From assembly GCA_037783415.1 (NCBI GenBank), contig JAZGTN010000009.1:2356001-2420000 (forward strand): DNA of 64,000 nucleotides, written 5' to 3'. Below the pieces are notes generated by a model, which did not search any database, was not told the DNA's origin, and worked only from the letters and a program-made list of their open reading frames with translations. This DNA is from Leptasterias polaris (taxonomy: Eukaryota; Echinodermata; Asteroidea; Forcipulatida; Asteriidae). Of the stretch, positions 34,433 to 63,490 are shown piece after piece; position 1 is the stretch's first letter, and every line of letters starts with the position of its first letter. The position numbers and the translations under genes are program-made.

Positions 34433-34704
34433 AGAATGTTGGACATTATATATCACAAAGTAACTTATATCAGGCCATGCCCGAATGGATGTCTAAGGGA
34501 ATGGCTACAGCTACATTGCTGAAAAGGCATATTCTTCATTGTTGCTGCTCAAGCCAATGCAGTAGCCGTAGCCAAAGTCGCTGGATTCAGAAACAGCCTC
34601 AAACTCTGTCTGACTGAACATTTACACATTCAAGTTAGAGTCACTCTTGACCCCCCCCCCCCCCCCCAATGATATTTAGTTAAAGCGGCACATAATTTAA
34701 GAAA

Positions 34705-53160
<18,456 letters not shown>

Positions 53161-53612
53161 GTTGCCTGTTTCATGTCAAAGGTCAAGCTCTTTCCAAATA
53201 ACAAAAAGTAGTTCTAGATTAAGTTTTATTTTTTCATATATGTTTTGAAACCTAATTTTTAATAAAATAATTTTATTTATGAAAAAATATATCCAAGAAG
53301 TTGATTATATATATATAAAAATATTGGAATTCACTTTCTTGTTTTACAATAATAAATTGTTTTGAAAGACACCGGTTCGTTGATAACCCAGCGGCTGTTG
53401 TATGAACATTACCACTTCACCACCGTGGTATAAGCTGATTCAAAAGAGGGCGCTATCAGACGAAATTTCTACTATGCAGAAAAATTTAACCTGCTAACCA
53501 AAAAGTGCCAACGGTAATTTTTTTAAAGTAAGGTATACCCTCCCTTTAACAGCACGAATACACTTTTTGCCAAATCAATACCAAAACCAATTCCGGTCGG
53601 TGTGCCAGACTC

Positions 53613-54540
53613 AAGGGCGTCGATGGGTGGGGGACGGGGGTGGGGGGGGGGGACATGTCCCCCCCCCCCCCCCCCCCACTTTTTAGACTGGGGGGGACAG
53701 CATATCAGATGTCCCCCCACTTTTTGATTGACTGTTCATTACAAATATGCAAACAAATATAAAAATATACACCATTTTCTTGATTTAATATTTCATTACA
53801 ATTTTTGTTCAAATAAAAGAATAGCGAACAAACGGTGAAATGTGTTCTCCATGTTCATCTTTTTTTCTGATGGACTACGCGCAGAATGGTATTTTGGGCC
53901 TATTTCCGTTTCTATGAAATACAGACAATAGACAAGTTTCGTCCAAGACATGAACGCCAAAATCCCGCTTACATACCTTGTTAGCATTCAAGTTATGCGT
54001 CGTTTGTGTAGTGTACGGTACACGATCCCTCCACAAAGGAAGTCTGTGTGGGGTGTGCGTGCAAGTGCAAGCGCAAAATGTCACGGTTACATTTTGTTAC
54101 AATCACACAACGCACAAAATGTAGTAAAATCCATTAAAATAAATAGGAGCAGTTTGTTCAGTGTTATTATTTTTTATTCTAAAAATTAGATATAAATTAA
54201 AATAAAAGAAAAAAGAAAGAAGAAACAAAAACATCAAAAACCCTCTCAATTTTACTGAAGAAATGTGGTTACAGTTAAAAAGGATTGTGAATATGTTTGT
54301 ATTTGGTAGAATCCCGGTTTTACATAAGGGAAACCCAGGCCCAAACCCCATTTCGGATGATGTTATTGTTAAATATCACCCCATGTAACTCGCCTCCTGG
54401 TCAAACAAAAAATAGGGAACAAGTGTAACACAGAAATTAAATGTACAAGTAATGGTGTGGGGTGCAAATAATGTAAGATGTATTTTTTCAAGACTTGCTC
54501 GCCCGTCCCCCCTACTTTTCAGTAGCGATCGACGCCCCTG
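53613..54540. mobile_element. TIR element with GGGCGTCGAT ends and C-rich interior
   Basis: The left end is AAGGGCGTCGATGGGTGG and the right end GCGATCGACGCCCCTG, with further inverted text inside (GGGGACATGTCCCCCCAC... versus CGTCCCCCCTACTTTT). Poly-G and poly-C runs near 53640-53680 pair with each other. It lies between PSMC4 and the STELLO-like gene. Confidence 0.6.
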
Positions 54541-54745
54541 GCCAGACTATGAGCTTATTGCTTCAAGAGTTACTTTAGGGCATCTGTGGTCCTTGATTTT
54601 TGCTTGGACTATCTGGAGTGGAAATCACAGGAACCCTGGTAGCCTTGTGTGATGAATAATTATCAGCACAACCACTAGCATAATCTCTTTGAAAGAGTGC
54701 ATCAAACCATGGAGGCTACCTCCATGATCAGACCGGCAGGAAAGT

Positions 54746-55499
54746 AAAGGATAATACCCGAGGTGCGCGTCATTCGTGGGTAGGAATGGCCCGAGGGTGA
54801 AGCCCGAGGGCCATTCGTACCCACGAATGATGGCGCGTACACCGAGGGCATTATGCGACTTAACCCACACTTGTGACGTCATGCTATTGTTCCAGCACTC
54901 CATTATTTCGCACGAATGGCGCGATATTGTTTAATATAAGTAAAGTGTTTTTATGTATTACGTAACCATGTTCACTCATGTGTTACGTGATTGAACGCTT
55001 TCGATATAACTTTGATAAATAAATTAGTTAACTTTATGATAAATTTCAGTTAAATTCCTGTTAATTTATATTGATATGAAAGTATTCTCTTTGCAAACAT
55101 AATTCTTAAATAATTAAATAATCACGTATCATTTTGTGTTTGATCAATTGAGCATTTTGCATCTTAAAAATTATTTGTTAAAACAAAAAAAACCCTGACT
55201 TTATGGCCAACATAAGGAATGTTGTTGTTAACTAATATTTTTGAACATGTCTCAACTAAATATAAATTTAATAATGTGGCTGTTGTTCAAATGTGGAAAG
55301 TCTCTATATTATTTAGTTACGACCATTTTGTAAAAAATGCGTAGCTCTAACCGTTGTCGAAAACGATAACAAAATTGTTCTATGATTTCGACCCGTTTGC
55401 ACAATGGGTGAAATGTAGGCCTATACCCATCGCGCCATTCGTGCGAAATAATGGAGCGCTGGAACAATAGCATGAAGTCACAAGTGTGGGTTAATGCTT
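54746..55499. mobile_element. inverted-repeat element just upstream of the STELLO-like gene
   Basis: The arm at 54850-54927 (TTAACCCACACTTGTGACGT...CATTATTTCGCACGAATGGC) is complemented at 55426-55499. A separate palindrome at about 54748-54850 (ATTCGTGGGTAGGAATGGCC / GGCCATTCGTACCCACGAAT) adjoins the left arm. The right end lies about 160 bp before the ATG at 55662. Confidence 0.75.
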
Positions 55500-55661
55500 T
55501 AGAATATACAAGGTCACCACTCTGTAATGTAACATGGTCTATTGATCAGCACAAGACCCACAGACTGCACAAGAATCGACATCAGCCATTGTGCATGTTG
55601 TTTTTGCCAGTCGTTTTCATTCCGTGTACATGAGTGCCGAGAATAACCTGCGTCTGTGACG

Positions 55662-56960
55662 ATGGCTCCTTCGCCGTTTTCCTGTAAGCGAGTCCGTGTT
55701 TGTGCGGCAGTTTCATTTGCTGTGATATTCTCCTTCTCAGTGCGAGGACTGCTCAACGGTCTGAAGTTCACGTCACCCGCAGAGGTGGAAGTGCAGGCTA
55801 AGCGATTTATTGGTGCGACGGGTAAAGTACCTGTACTCGAGAAAATCCGCACATTTCACGGAAAGAGAGTGCTCGAACCAGCGGGATCTTACACGCCATC
55901 CTGGAGCCAAAATAGACAGTGCGATCGCTGGATAGTTGTGACGACAATCTTTGAGCCTACGGTGATCATGGAGACACTGGGTGCGACTTCGGGGTGGTGT
56001 ATGGTGGTGGTGGCAGATAAGAAAGGTCCAGCATCCATGAACATGCCCAATATTGTGTATCTTAAAGTTGTAGAGCAGGAACATTGCGGGTATCGCATTT
56101 GTCAACTTATTCCTTGGAACCACTTCAGTCGAAAGAATATCGGGTACATGTACGCGATCGAGCATGGAGCCAAATTGATTTACGACACTGACGATGACAA
56201 TGGACTACTAGCTGACATCTTGCCCGACTTTGAAGTAGCCTTTGCTCAACACGTTAAAACGGACAGCTATGTGTGGAACCCATATCCAGCATTCGGACCC
56301 AGCAATCGTATATGGCCAAGAGGTTTCCCACTTAACCGCATCAGGGATGAAACTACCAAAAGTTTAACAGAACTAGGCACAGCTAAAAGAGAGGACATCG
56401 GAGTGGTGCAGTATTTAGCTCAGCACGATCCAGATGTAGACGCCATTTACCGGCTGACCTATGACCTTCCCTATGATTTTAATGTTGGACCCAAGAGGTT
56501 TGTTCTACCGCCCCGTGTCCTCTCACCTTACAACGCCCAGGCTACCCATCATTCTCGAGACGCTTTCTGGGGAATGCTTCTGCCTATCACCGTGCATAGC
56601 AGGGTGTCGGACATCTGGAGAAGCTACTTCACGCAACGTCTCCTTTGGGACATTGGTAAGAGGTTATCTTTCCACTCTCCAGCCGTTGTGCAGAACCGCA
56701 ACGCCCACAACTACCTGGCCGACTTTGACAGCGAGATGGATCTCTACTACAAGGCCGATAATCTAGCAAAGTTTCTCCTGGGATGGACCCCGAGTCTTTC
56801 ATCGGCTTCTCTTGAACAAAGATTGTACGAGTTACAGATCAACCTTTACGAATATGGATTTATAGAGGCCAATGACGTAGCTTTAACCGAAGCGTGGATC
56901 CAAGATCTTCAATCTCTCGGCTACGTATTCCCTAAAGTTCAAACAAACGAGTCAAATTGA
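55662..56960 (+). CDS. STELLO-like (DUF288) glycosyltransferase, intronless
   Basis: This is a single-exon ORF of 432 residues. I chose the ATG at 55662 (context ACGATGG, strong Kozak). A hydrophobic segment at about residues 12-34 (VCAAVSFAVIFSFSVRGLL) makes it a type II Golgi membrane protein with a lumenal catalytic domain. Residues about 88-200 carry the family hallmarks: DRWIVVTTIFEPT; GWCMVVVADKKGP; and FSRKNIGYMYAIEHGAKLI followed by YDTDDDN (residues 174-180), the DxD-type nucleotide-sugar site. Known members are plant STELLO proteins and nematode or marine-invertebrate DUF288 proteins, whose donor and acceptor are mostly undefined; I do not infer a substrate. The frame is intact throughout. 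An AATAAA-like signal lies near 57237. Lack of introns, unlike the neighbouring genes, suggests an old retrocopy or a family that is normally intronless. Confidence 0.85.
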   Translation: MAPSPFSCKRVRVCAAVSFAVIFSFSVRGLLNGLKFTSPAEVEVQAKRFIGATGKVPVLEKIRTFHGKRVLEPAGSYTPSWSQNRQCDRWIVVTTIFEPTVIMETLGATSGWCMVVVADKKGPASMNMPNIVYLKVVEQEHCGYRICQLIPWNHFSRKNIGYMYAIEHGAKLIYDTDDDNGLLADILPDFEVAFAQHVKTDSYVWNPYPAFGPSNRIWPRGFPLNRIRDETTKSLTELGTAKREDIGVVQYLAQHDPDVDAIYRLTYDLPYDFNVGPKRFVLPPRVLSPYNAQATHHSRDAFWGMLLPITVHSRVSDIWRSYFTQRLLWDIGKRLSFHSPAVVQNRNAHNYLADFDSEMDLYYKADNLAKFLLGWTPSLSSASLEQRLYELQINLYEYGFIEANDVALTEAWIQDLQSLGYVFPKVQTNESN

Positions 56961-57426
56961 TGGACAAGGAAGTTTGTTTAATGCTGCCCTAAAGAATTGT
57001 TGAAAGAAAACTCTACCGGAAATAATAGTTCCAAAGAAATACGGAAAATGCGCGCAGAGACCAGATTTTTACGGGGAACATTAAGAACGTCCGGTATTTC
57101 CACAAGTAATATCGGGTTTGGATTATGTATTTTCTGACAATAATCATTTCAAATAGCACAGTTAATTTGAATCAATATTCTTTTTGATTTCGATTTCTGG
57201 TTTTTAGTGGGAAGTATTTTACAAAACTTATAATCAAAAATAAAAAGCCTTTCTTAAAAAATAATATTTTATGAACAGGGCGAGGATGAGTTCTTTATAG
57301 CAAAAGTTGTCCGTGATAGTATACGCAATGTTAATGGCATTCAGTTTCTTAAAGCCTAAAATGTCAACACAACACAAATAATTTAGTTAACAGTCAAAGG
57401 TTAAAGATAGATAGCCGGTTTAGTTT

Positions 57427-57590
57427 AAACTCTCAAAGCTTCAGTGGGGCTTGACCCATTTCTGTGTCTGTATGACCCGGAAGCTGTGTCAAAATGACCC
57501 AGAAATGACCTGGAAATGGGTCAGGTCCCTGGGACCCGGAAATCCAAAATCTGGGTCAATTCTGACGCTGCAGTTTTTTAGAGTTTAATG
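57427..57590. mobile_element. MITE with AAACTCT ends, GACCC-rich inside
   Basis: The left AAACTCTCAAAGCTTCAGTG and right CGCTGCAGTTTTTTAGAGTTT form imperfect inverted termini. The inside is built of GACCCGGAA / TGACCCAGAAA words. It lies about 470 bp past the STELLO-like stop codon. Beyond it, 57.6-58.9 kb shows no gene. Confidence 0.55.
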
Positions 57591-58992
57591 AGGCAAAAGA
57601 GGTGGTGGTTTAAAAAAGTATAATCGGAAAGGAGACAGGGGCCGGGAAGACGGAATTTGTTGGCGTCACCACAGTATGTGAATAGAAACACAAAAGACAA
57701 AAATGGGCCCATATGGGAAAAATGGAAAATTAGACGCAGATGGAAAAAAGCAAAAAATTACTTATTGAATGAGTCAATTAAAAAAGAAGTTGCACACGAA
57801 TAAGACCAAGTTTGCTTTAAAAAATATATATATATTTTTTTATATCTAAATATACTTACAAAACAAAAATCTTTCATTAGGCTATGCATTTAGGTTTAAT
57901 ATTGACAATTATTTATATTAAAATATTGTTGTTGTAAATTTGCCTTTTTTTACATCTAGGATTTTCTTTTAAAACCACTACACGGGATTGACCCACTTCT
58001 CACGAAAGTCGTTTTTGCAGCGAAGGCCGCAGCTCACCAAAGATGGCAAAACACGCAACTGCTACGTTGCAAAAGAACGCCGGGTCCGTTAGTTTCGGTT
58101 ACAATCTGTTGTTCCGCACGCGAGAGGGGGCTATAAAGCTTGCCTACTTGGTTACACCAAGGGTGCCCCAAACATAGGCAAAAATTCATGCACCAAGCTG
58201 ATTATCATAATTTGTAGGCCCTCAAAATCTTTTAAATTATAACGTTTTGGGGGTCATCTATCACAACCTGGGGTTTCTGTGCTTCAACTTTTGAGGAGAC
58301 TTGATAAATTTAGGCGTTAAAGCTAGCCTATTTGGCCTGGGAAGTGGAGAAGTGCTTCACGAAAACTGGCAGCAAGTCGGTTTTGGGAAAAAGCACATTT
58401 TCGTGTTTTTTGTTTCTGGGGTAGTAAGCAAAATTCCAAACGGCTGACCTGCAATTAAAAGAATTCTGAAGTTCAGTCGTCCGAAAATATATTTGATTGG
58501 TTTTCAAGAGGCTGAGAGACTTACACGATTTTTGAGTATTTTTGAATATTTATCAATTAGCATTGGTTCCTATTGGAGTTTATTTTAGTGTGGTGCAACC
58601 CCATACGGCGAAACTGTGTACCAGCTTCTTTTGATAGCGCCCTCTTTTGAATTACCCTCCTCCAGCCGATGTTAATTTCCCATATGGTCATGTATGGGGA
58701 CGGAATCTCCGGGGGACAGATTTTATGACACCGGCACAGCCAAGGGGTATATTATAGATTGTACAGGCCTAAATTCAAAATGCTGGTAAGCAGCACCAAC
58801 ATTAGGTGAAGCACAGTCAATCTTGCTTAGTAGAATCATATTATTACCAACGAAAAAGAAAACACGACATAAATTCTGCATACATCATTACTGGTTCCCC
58901 CTACGGATTTGTATATTGCTGCTTAGTAAAGAAATATGTTAAGCATGCAAAAAAATGTTTTAGTTTCGACCAACAATTCTTTAAACGTGTTA

Positions 58993-59407
58993 TTTAAAGG
59001 TGCTGTATACGTTTGGTAATTGGAGCCTACTGATTGTGCTAATCCTATATAAATGTAGGTAGGCTATAATAATACAATACAACTAACCTGTGAAAATTTC
59101 ACTTCAAAAGGTGGTCGCGTTTTTGAGATATCACCGAAAAACCGGAGCGAATATTTCAACGAAGGAAGAATATTCCCCATAGGAATACACAGTCTGAGAA
59201 GCGTTATGGCCATAACGCTTCTCAGATTCAAATTTTGGGGAATAAAAAGTGATATATTTTTCCATAACCGTATATAGTACTTCAAAGTTAAAAGTTTCTC
59301 AAAATTCATTATACTACCCAAAGCTGCTGTACTTCTTACCAAGTAAGTTTTTATTGCCATTAATTTTCAGAGTCATTACCAAACGTATACAGACACTTTA
59401 ATTAAAG
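58993..59407. mobile_element. MITE, GTTTGGTAAT-end family, copy 3
   Basis: It begins TTTAAAGGTGCTGTATACGT then TTGGTAATTGG, and ends TCATTACCAAACGTATACAG then ACACTTTAATTAAA. The central perfect hairpin is TCTGAGAAGCGTTATGGCC / GGCCATAACGCTTCTCAGA. It abuts the 3' end of the GT92 gene (stop at 59486). Confidence 0.8.
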
Positions 59408-59485
59408 GAAACATAATTGCGCACAAGTAAACGGTAAATCGCGTCACCCGAACACTTACGGGATTAGACTTGCACAGTCTTTTCA

Positions 59486-60886
59486 CTATAAGTGTCTGTT
59501 TTGTTTACTAGCTTTTACAAGGTCTCTGAGTCTAAGCATTGACTTATCTCTGACGTTAAAATCTGGCAAGGCAAACCGTATTGCTCTTGGGTTATCAACG
59601 CGGTAGTGCACCATCCGAAGCTCGGTGTAAGGATCGGCAGAAATAACGTTGCCTCCGAGTTTGACATTGTGGATTTTAAAATAGTGGACATTGATTGGCC
59701 GTAGGATGTTTTTGTCATGTCCTGTGTTCTGAAGAGTTGGGTCTTTCGAGCGCCATAGATTGCGTGTAATGGCTGAGTCCCCAATGGGGGTGATGTACTC
59801 GGGATGCCCGAAGAACCAGTTTTGGATCCGCAGCGCCGCGAGATTTTGCAACGTCTCGTCTTGGAGGTAGTCCGTTATGAGAGGGCGCTTTGCGTCCATT
59901 GGCTGAATGTACTCGTCTACGTCAATTTTTATCATCCACTGAACGTCATGCTTGTGCCGCCATATGCAGTCGTTCTCGTGGGCTATCTGGACCTCCAGGT
60001 ATGTTTTGTACTGAGAGACACTGTGTGACCATGGTATGACAGTCACGAAGCCCTGATTTACATGTTCTTGGACAGTTTGTGGTAGTGTAGTGAATTCTTC
60101 TCTCTCGTTGTCATAGATGTAGACGTGTTCCACGCCGACGTAACGGTGGAAATCCAGCCATTCTGGAATGAAGCTGTCTGAGGATTTCACCATCGTGCAG
60201 ACTGCCAGTTGGTACTGCCTCTCTGGCGTGACTCCCGAGGTACACACGGTCAAATTTGCGTACGAGCTTTCGCTACCGGCTCTGCGCAGGGTCAAGTGAA
60301 AGTACGACCTCCATCGGTACCGCTCCGGAAGAGGACAAGTGATCACAACCACGTACTGGGGCATGTAACCAAAACTTCGCTTATCGTCGATGATGGGTTC
60401 ACTCACAGTTTGGTTAGCGTCCGGAAATTCGCACACAAACGATTCCTTGTGCCACTGATGCTTCCGAAATTTCAATCCGACAAAAACCACGGAACCAGCA
60501 ATCGGGTCGGCGAACACAGAGTGGACGTCCGGCATGTCCGGGTGCTGAAGTTTATCCTTTAAAAAGCAGGTGTAGTCACGCGGTGTGGCGTATCTGTACA
60601 TCGATTGATTCATTTCTCTGTACTTGTCCTTGTCCAACACGAACCTCTCGGTGTGAGATTGCAACCAGTCTCTCCACGCACCCTTGTCCGGTAAGGTTTC
60701 CACGTGCACACCAATGTGCATTTTGAAATCTGCGTCGTAGTCGTAGATACCACCGGTGTTCAGGACATAGATAAATAGCGCCATCGACGACAGCAGAGCG
60801 GCGAGGAGAAGAGTCTGGGTGTGAAATCGTCTTCGAAACATCTTTAAAACTTCTCTTTTGTTTCTACTACGGAAACATGACAACAC
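59486..60886 (-). CDS. GT92-family (DUF23) glycosyltransferase, intronless
   Basis: This is a single-exon ORF of 466 residues. A basic N-terminus is followed by a membrane anchor at about residues 25-45 (LLLAALLSSMALFIYVLNTG), giving type II Golgi topology. The GT92 domain spans about residues 226-440: QLAVCTMVKSSDSFIPEWLD; YVGVEHVYIYDN; and the metal-binding DxD within MIKIDVDEYIQPM (residues 318-330), then LRIQNWFFGHPEYITP and NVHYFKIHNVKLG. N-glycosylation sequons occur at NQT, NQS and NLT. Relatives include C. elegans GALT-1, a galactosyltransferase acting on core fucose; echinoderm paralogues are of unknown specificity, so galactose transfer is only likely. The ATG at 60886 is followed by an alternative in-frame ATG at residue 16 closer to the anchor. 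A 230-bp MITE lies about 280 bp upstream. Confidence 0.9.
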   Translation of the reverse strand: MLSCFRSRNKREVLKMFRRRFHTQTLLLAALLSSMALFIYVLNTGGIYDYDADFKMHIGVHVETLPDKGAWRDWLQSHTERFVLDKDKYREMNQSMYRYATPRDYTCFLKDKLQHPDMPDVHSVFADPIAGSVVFVGLKFRKHQWHKESFVCEFPDANQTVSEPIIDDKRSFGYMPQYVVVITCPLPERYRWRSYFHLTLRRAGSESSYANLTVCTSGVTPERQYQLAVCTMVKSSDSFIPEWLDFHRYVGVEHVYIYDNEREEFTTLPQTVQEHVNQGFVTVIPWSHSVSQYKTYLEVQIAHENDCIWRHKHDVQWMIKIDVDEYIQPMDAKRPLITDYLQDETLQNLAALRIQNWFFGHPEYITPIGDSAITRNLWRSKDPTLQNTGHDKNILRPINVHYFKIHNVKLGGNVISADPYTELRMVHYRVDNPRAIRFALPDFNVRDKSMLRLRDLVKASKQNRHL

Positions 60887-61166
60887 TAAGTCAAATTGTT
60901 AAATGTCTTACGCATTATACACACCAATGCAGCTATTTGACTTTGCGCTTTGGTGTATGGGTTGAATGTTACTATGTTCACAGCACGCTGAATGTCAATT
61001 TATAAACCATAAAACTGACGGTGATGATAGCCTAGTATATCGGAGTTTATTATCAGTGTCGTGTATAATCCACAGTTAAGGTCCATCAGATTGGGATGTA
61101 TCCGGTAGTTCCTCTTCTCTTGAGCTGTTTGCTCGGCAGACCGCAAAGCCTGAAGAGTGAGTAAGA

Positions 61167-61396
61167 TATAGATAGTTCCCAGTAGACGCCATCTTTACGG
61201 GCAAATCGCATTTTGGCTTGCAGGCGCGTCAAGCGCTCTAATTATTAACGCAGCCGCGTTGTTCACTAACCAATCATGCAATGAGTTTGGTGAAATGTGC
61301 GCGTGCTGCACGCCGTTCTCACGCGTAACGCATGAATGTGTGTTCCAAATTGCCCGTAAAGATGGCCGACTTACGTCATACTGCAACCTATCTATA
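61167..61396. mobile_element. 230-bp MITE about 280 bp upstream of the GT92 gene
   Basis: This is the reverse complement of 31270-31499, with the same length and about 8 differences by eye. It starts TATAGATAGTTCCCAGTAGA and ends CATACTGCAACCTATCTATA. The GT92 start codon is at 60886. The translated ORFs on both strands are not conserved as protein. Confidence 0.85.
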
Positions 61397-61399
61397 AGG

Positions 61400-62860
61400 T
61401 CTTATCGAGCATCATCACGCAGATCAATGGAATGTTTTATTACTTATCAGATTTTACGCACGTTGATTACAATAAATTTAAGATTTCATACAGGATTTGG
61501 TAAGGATACAAAACATCATAGTCTTAAAGCTTTACTGATTATGAAGTTCATACTACAACCATTTTTTTCTGTGAAATAATATCCCCCTGAAATAAAGTCA
61601 TAGTCGAGAAAACTGTGTTTGAGAGCCTACAAAAACGCAACAGCTGACTTCCGTTGTTACATTCAACAATAAAAATTAATGACAATGTGGGTTACACGGC
61701 TGGAAATTGTGCATGGTTTTTCCACGAGTTTCTCCTGATTCACACAACAGAGTTTAAGCCAAAATTTTCATAATTTTCACAAAAATGAACAGTGTGTTAG
61801 ACTATTTTGTCAGCTCAATCCTGTGTAATAACTTCAACCAAACAAAGACTGGAGTGCATCCAGTGCCAACTCGACCTACAAATTCAAAATGGAAATACCG
61901 GTACACAAAGTTGTCTACGTCCCATTAACTTTGATCGGGTGTTGATGATTCAAGTTCAAAATGGTAGTCCGTTTCAAAAGAGGCGTCCCCGGGCAAACTT
62001 CAAAGTGTGACAGTATTGCTTGTTCGGTTCCATTCAAAACAAAAACATGTTTGAGCAGTGTAGTGAAGACAGATGTGTCGAACTGTCGACAGAGGCGTAC
62101 AAGAGAGTCCCTTTCATGAGATGATTTCCTCAAAACAAACTATGACATTCGAAGTGCGACAGTCTTGACTATTTCAAACGACAATCGTAGTGATGACACT
62201 GTAAACAAGTTTTGTAATGAGGATGGGTGTTGAACTGTCGACAGAGTCATACAATACCCTTGCGGAAGATGTTCGACAGTGGACGAAGACGATGCTTTAC
62301 ACACTAGTCACTCACTGTAGCGGCAATGGGCTTTGTGTGGTGACCGACAGTAGCCGGCAATGAAGCCAGGGTGACAATACACCACCAATACGACGTATAA
62401 ATCGTGTATCAACAAACTTCAGTAGCACGTCTGTCTGGGTTCTCAGTAGAAAGTCACAGAATCCCACATTCAACATAACTAAAAATACATCATGGCACCT
62501 GTTTCGGCTGATTGTGAATTATGTGCTATTGTCCCACTGTTCAAACCACTGTTGAAAATTTACTAACAAATCTGAACGATCACCCAATAACACTGCAACT
62601 TAAGCAATCACGTTGTGCCTCACACCCTGTGTTTCCTTTTACGCCAGGGGATGGTCAGCTATCACTGGCCGTACCCCAAAAGTAAATTTCAAGAGTTGAA
62701 GTATCGGCAGATGACCTTTCGGAATGGGAAGGGTGTGTTTGGTAAACCTAGCAACCGTCGAATGTAGAGTTTACAATTCAAAGTTTACAATTCACCATTT
62801 TGGCAGTCGCGTAAACATCCCCCTGATGGACTTTGACCCCTTGATACTATCACAGGTTCC
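61400..62860. other. gene-free stretch upstream of GT92
   Basis: I see no supported gene. Words such as CGAACTGTCGACAGAG recur (about 62078 and 62231), suggesting a decayed tandem or dispersed repeat in 62040-62300. Confidence 0.45.
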
Positions 62861-62866
62861 CTTTCA

Positions 62867-63190
62867 TATGGTGGCCCTGAAGGGACATCGCATATCGCAT
62901 ATGTGTGCGCACACGTATGCAATGTCGTGAAACAATTAGCGAATATTCGCGATTTGTTTCACGACATTGCATACGTGTGCGCACATATTCGCGATTTGTT
63001 TCACGACATTGCATACGTGTGCGCACATATTCGCGAATTGTTTCACGACATTGCATACGTGTGCGCACATATTCGCGAATTTTTTCACGACATTGCATAC
63101 GTGTGCGCATATATTCGCGAATTGTTTCACGACATTGCATACGTATGCGCACACGTTTGCGATATGCGATGTCCCTTCAGGGCCACCATA
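62867..63190. mobile_element. TIR element carrying a 42-bp tandem array
   Basis: The outer ends TATGGTGGCCCTGAAGGGAC and GTCCCTTCAGGGCCACCATA are perfectly inverted and extend about 80 bp with a few mismatches. Inside, TTTCACGACATTGCATACGT recurs at 62957, 62999, 63041, 63083 and 63125, a 42-bp period. The alternating GTGTGCGCACA sequence in each unit is prone to Z-DNA. Five overlapping ORFs on both strands are artefacts of this repeat. Confidence 0.88.
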
Positions 63191-63261
63191 CTTTCAGCTT
63201 ACTTATACCCGGAATGCATGATATTAATATTCAAGGACTTGGTATTTGAGTCGACGGCAAT

Positions 63262-63490
63262 AGCCCATTATGCACAAGCGCCATAAAACAAAAAAATGCA
63301 TCTTAAGAAACTGAGGACAGTTAGAAACAAAATCAAGCTGCCATGATGGACGTCATGCCGTAGCTTTCATATAAATATGCCAGGTTTTAGTTGTGTACTG
63401 TAGTGCTTCAAAATCAGTGCACCATTGTGGTTGGCGGTGTTGCTTGAACTTTACGCGCCGGCCATTGGGCCATTATGACGGTTGTGCAGC
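63262..63490. repeat. dispersed repeat shared with 19675-19945
   Basis: It matches the DRC12 3' flank in several collinear blocks (GCCCATTATGCACAAGCGCC, GCCAGGTTTTAGTTGTGTAC). It is followed by a 16-base poly-G run at 63492-63507. Confidence 0.6.

Noticed and set aside
62867..63190. CRISPR-like array
   Set aside because: Units are directly adjacent with no variable spacers, and the genome is animal. The same holds for the 86-bp and 130-bp arrays.
62850..63286. Several Arg/Cys/His-rich ORFs on both strands
   Set aside because: All come from a 42-bp tandem array inside a TIR element; symmetric reading on both strands is expected from the repeat.
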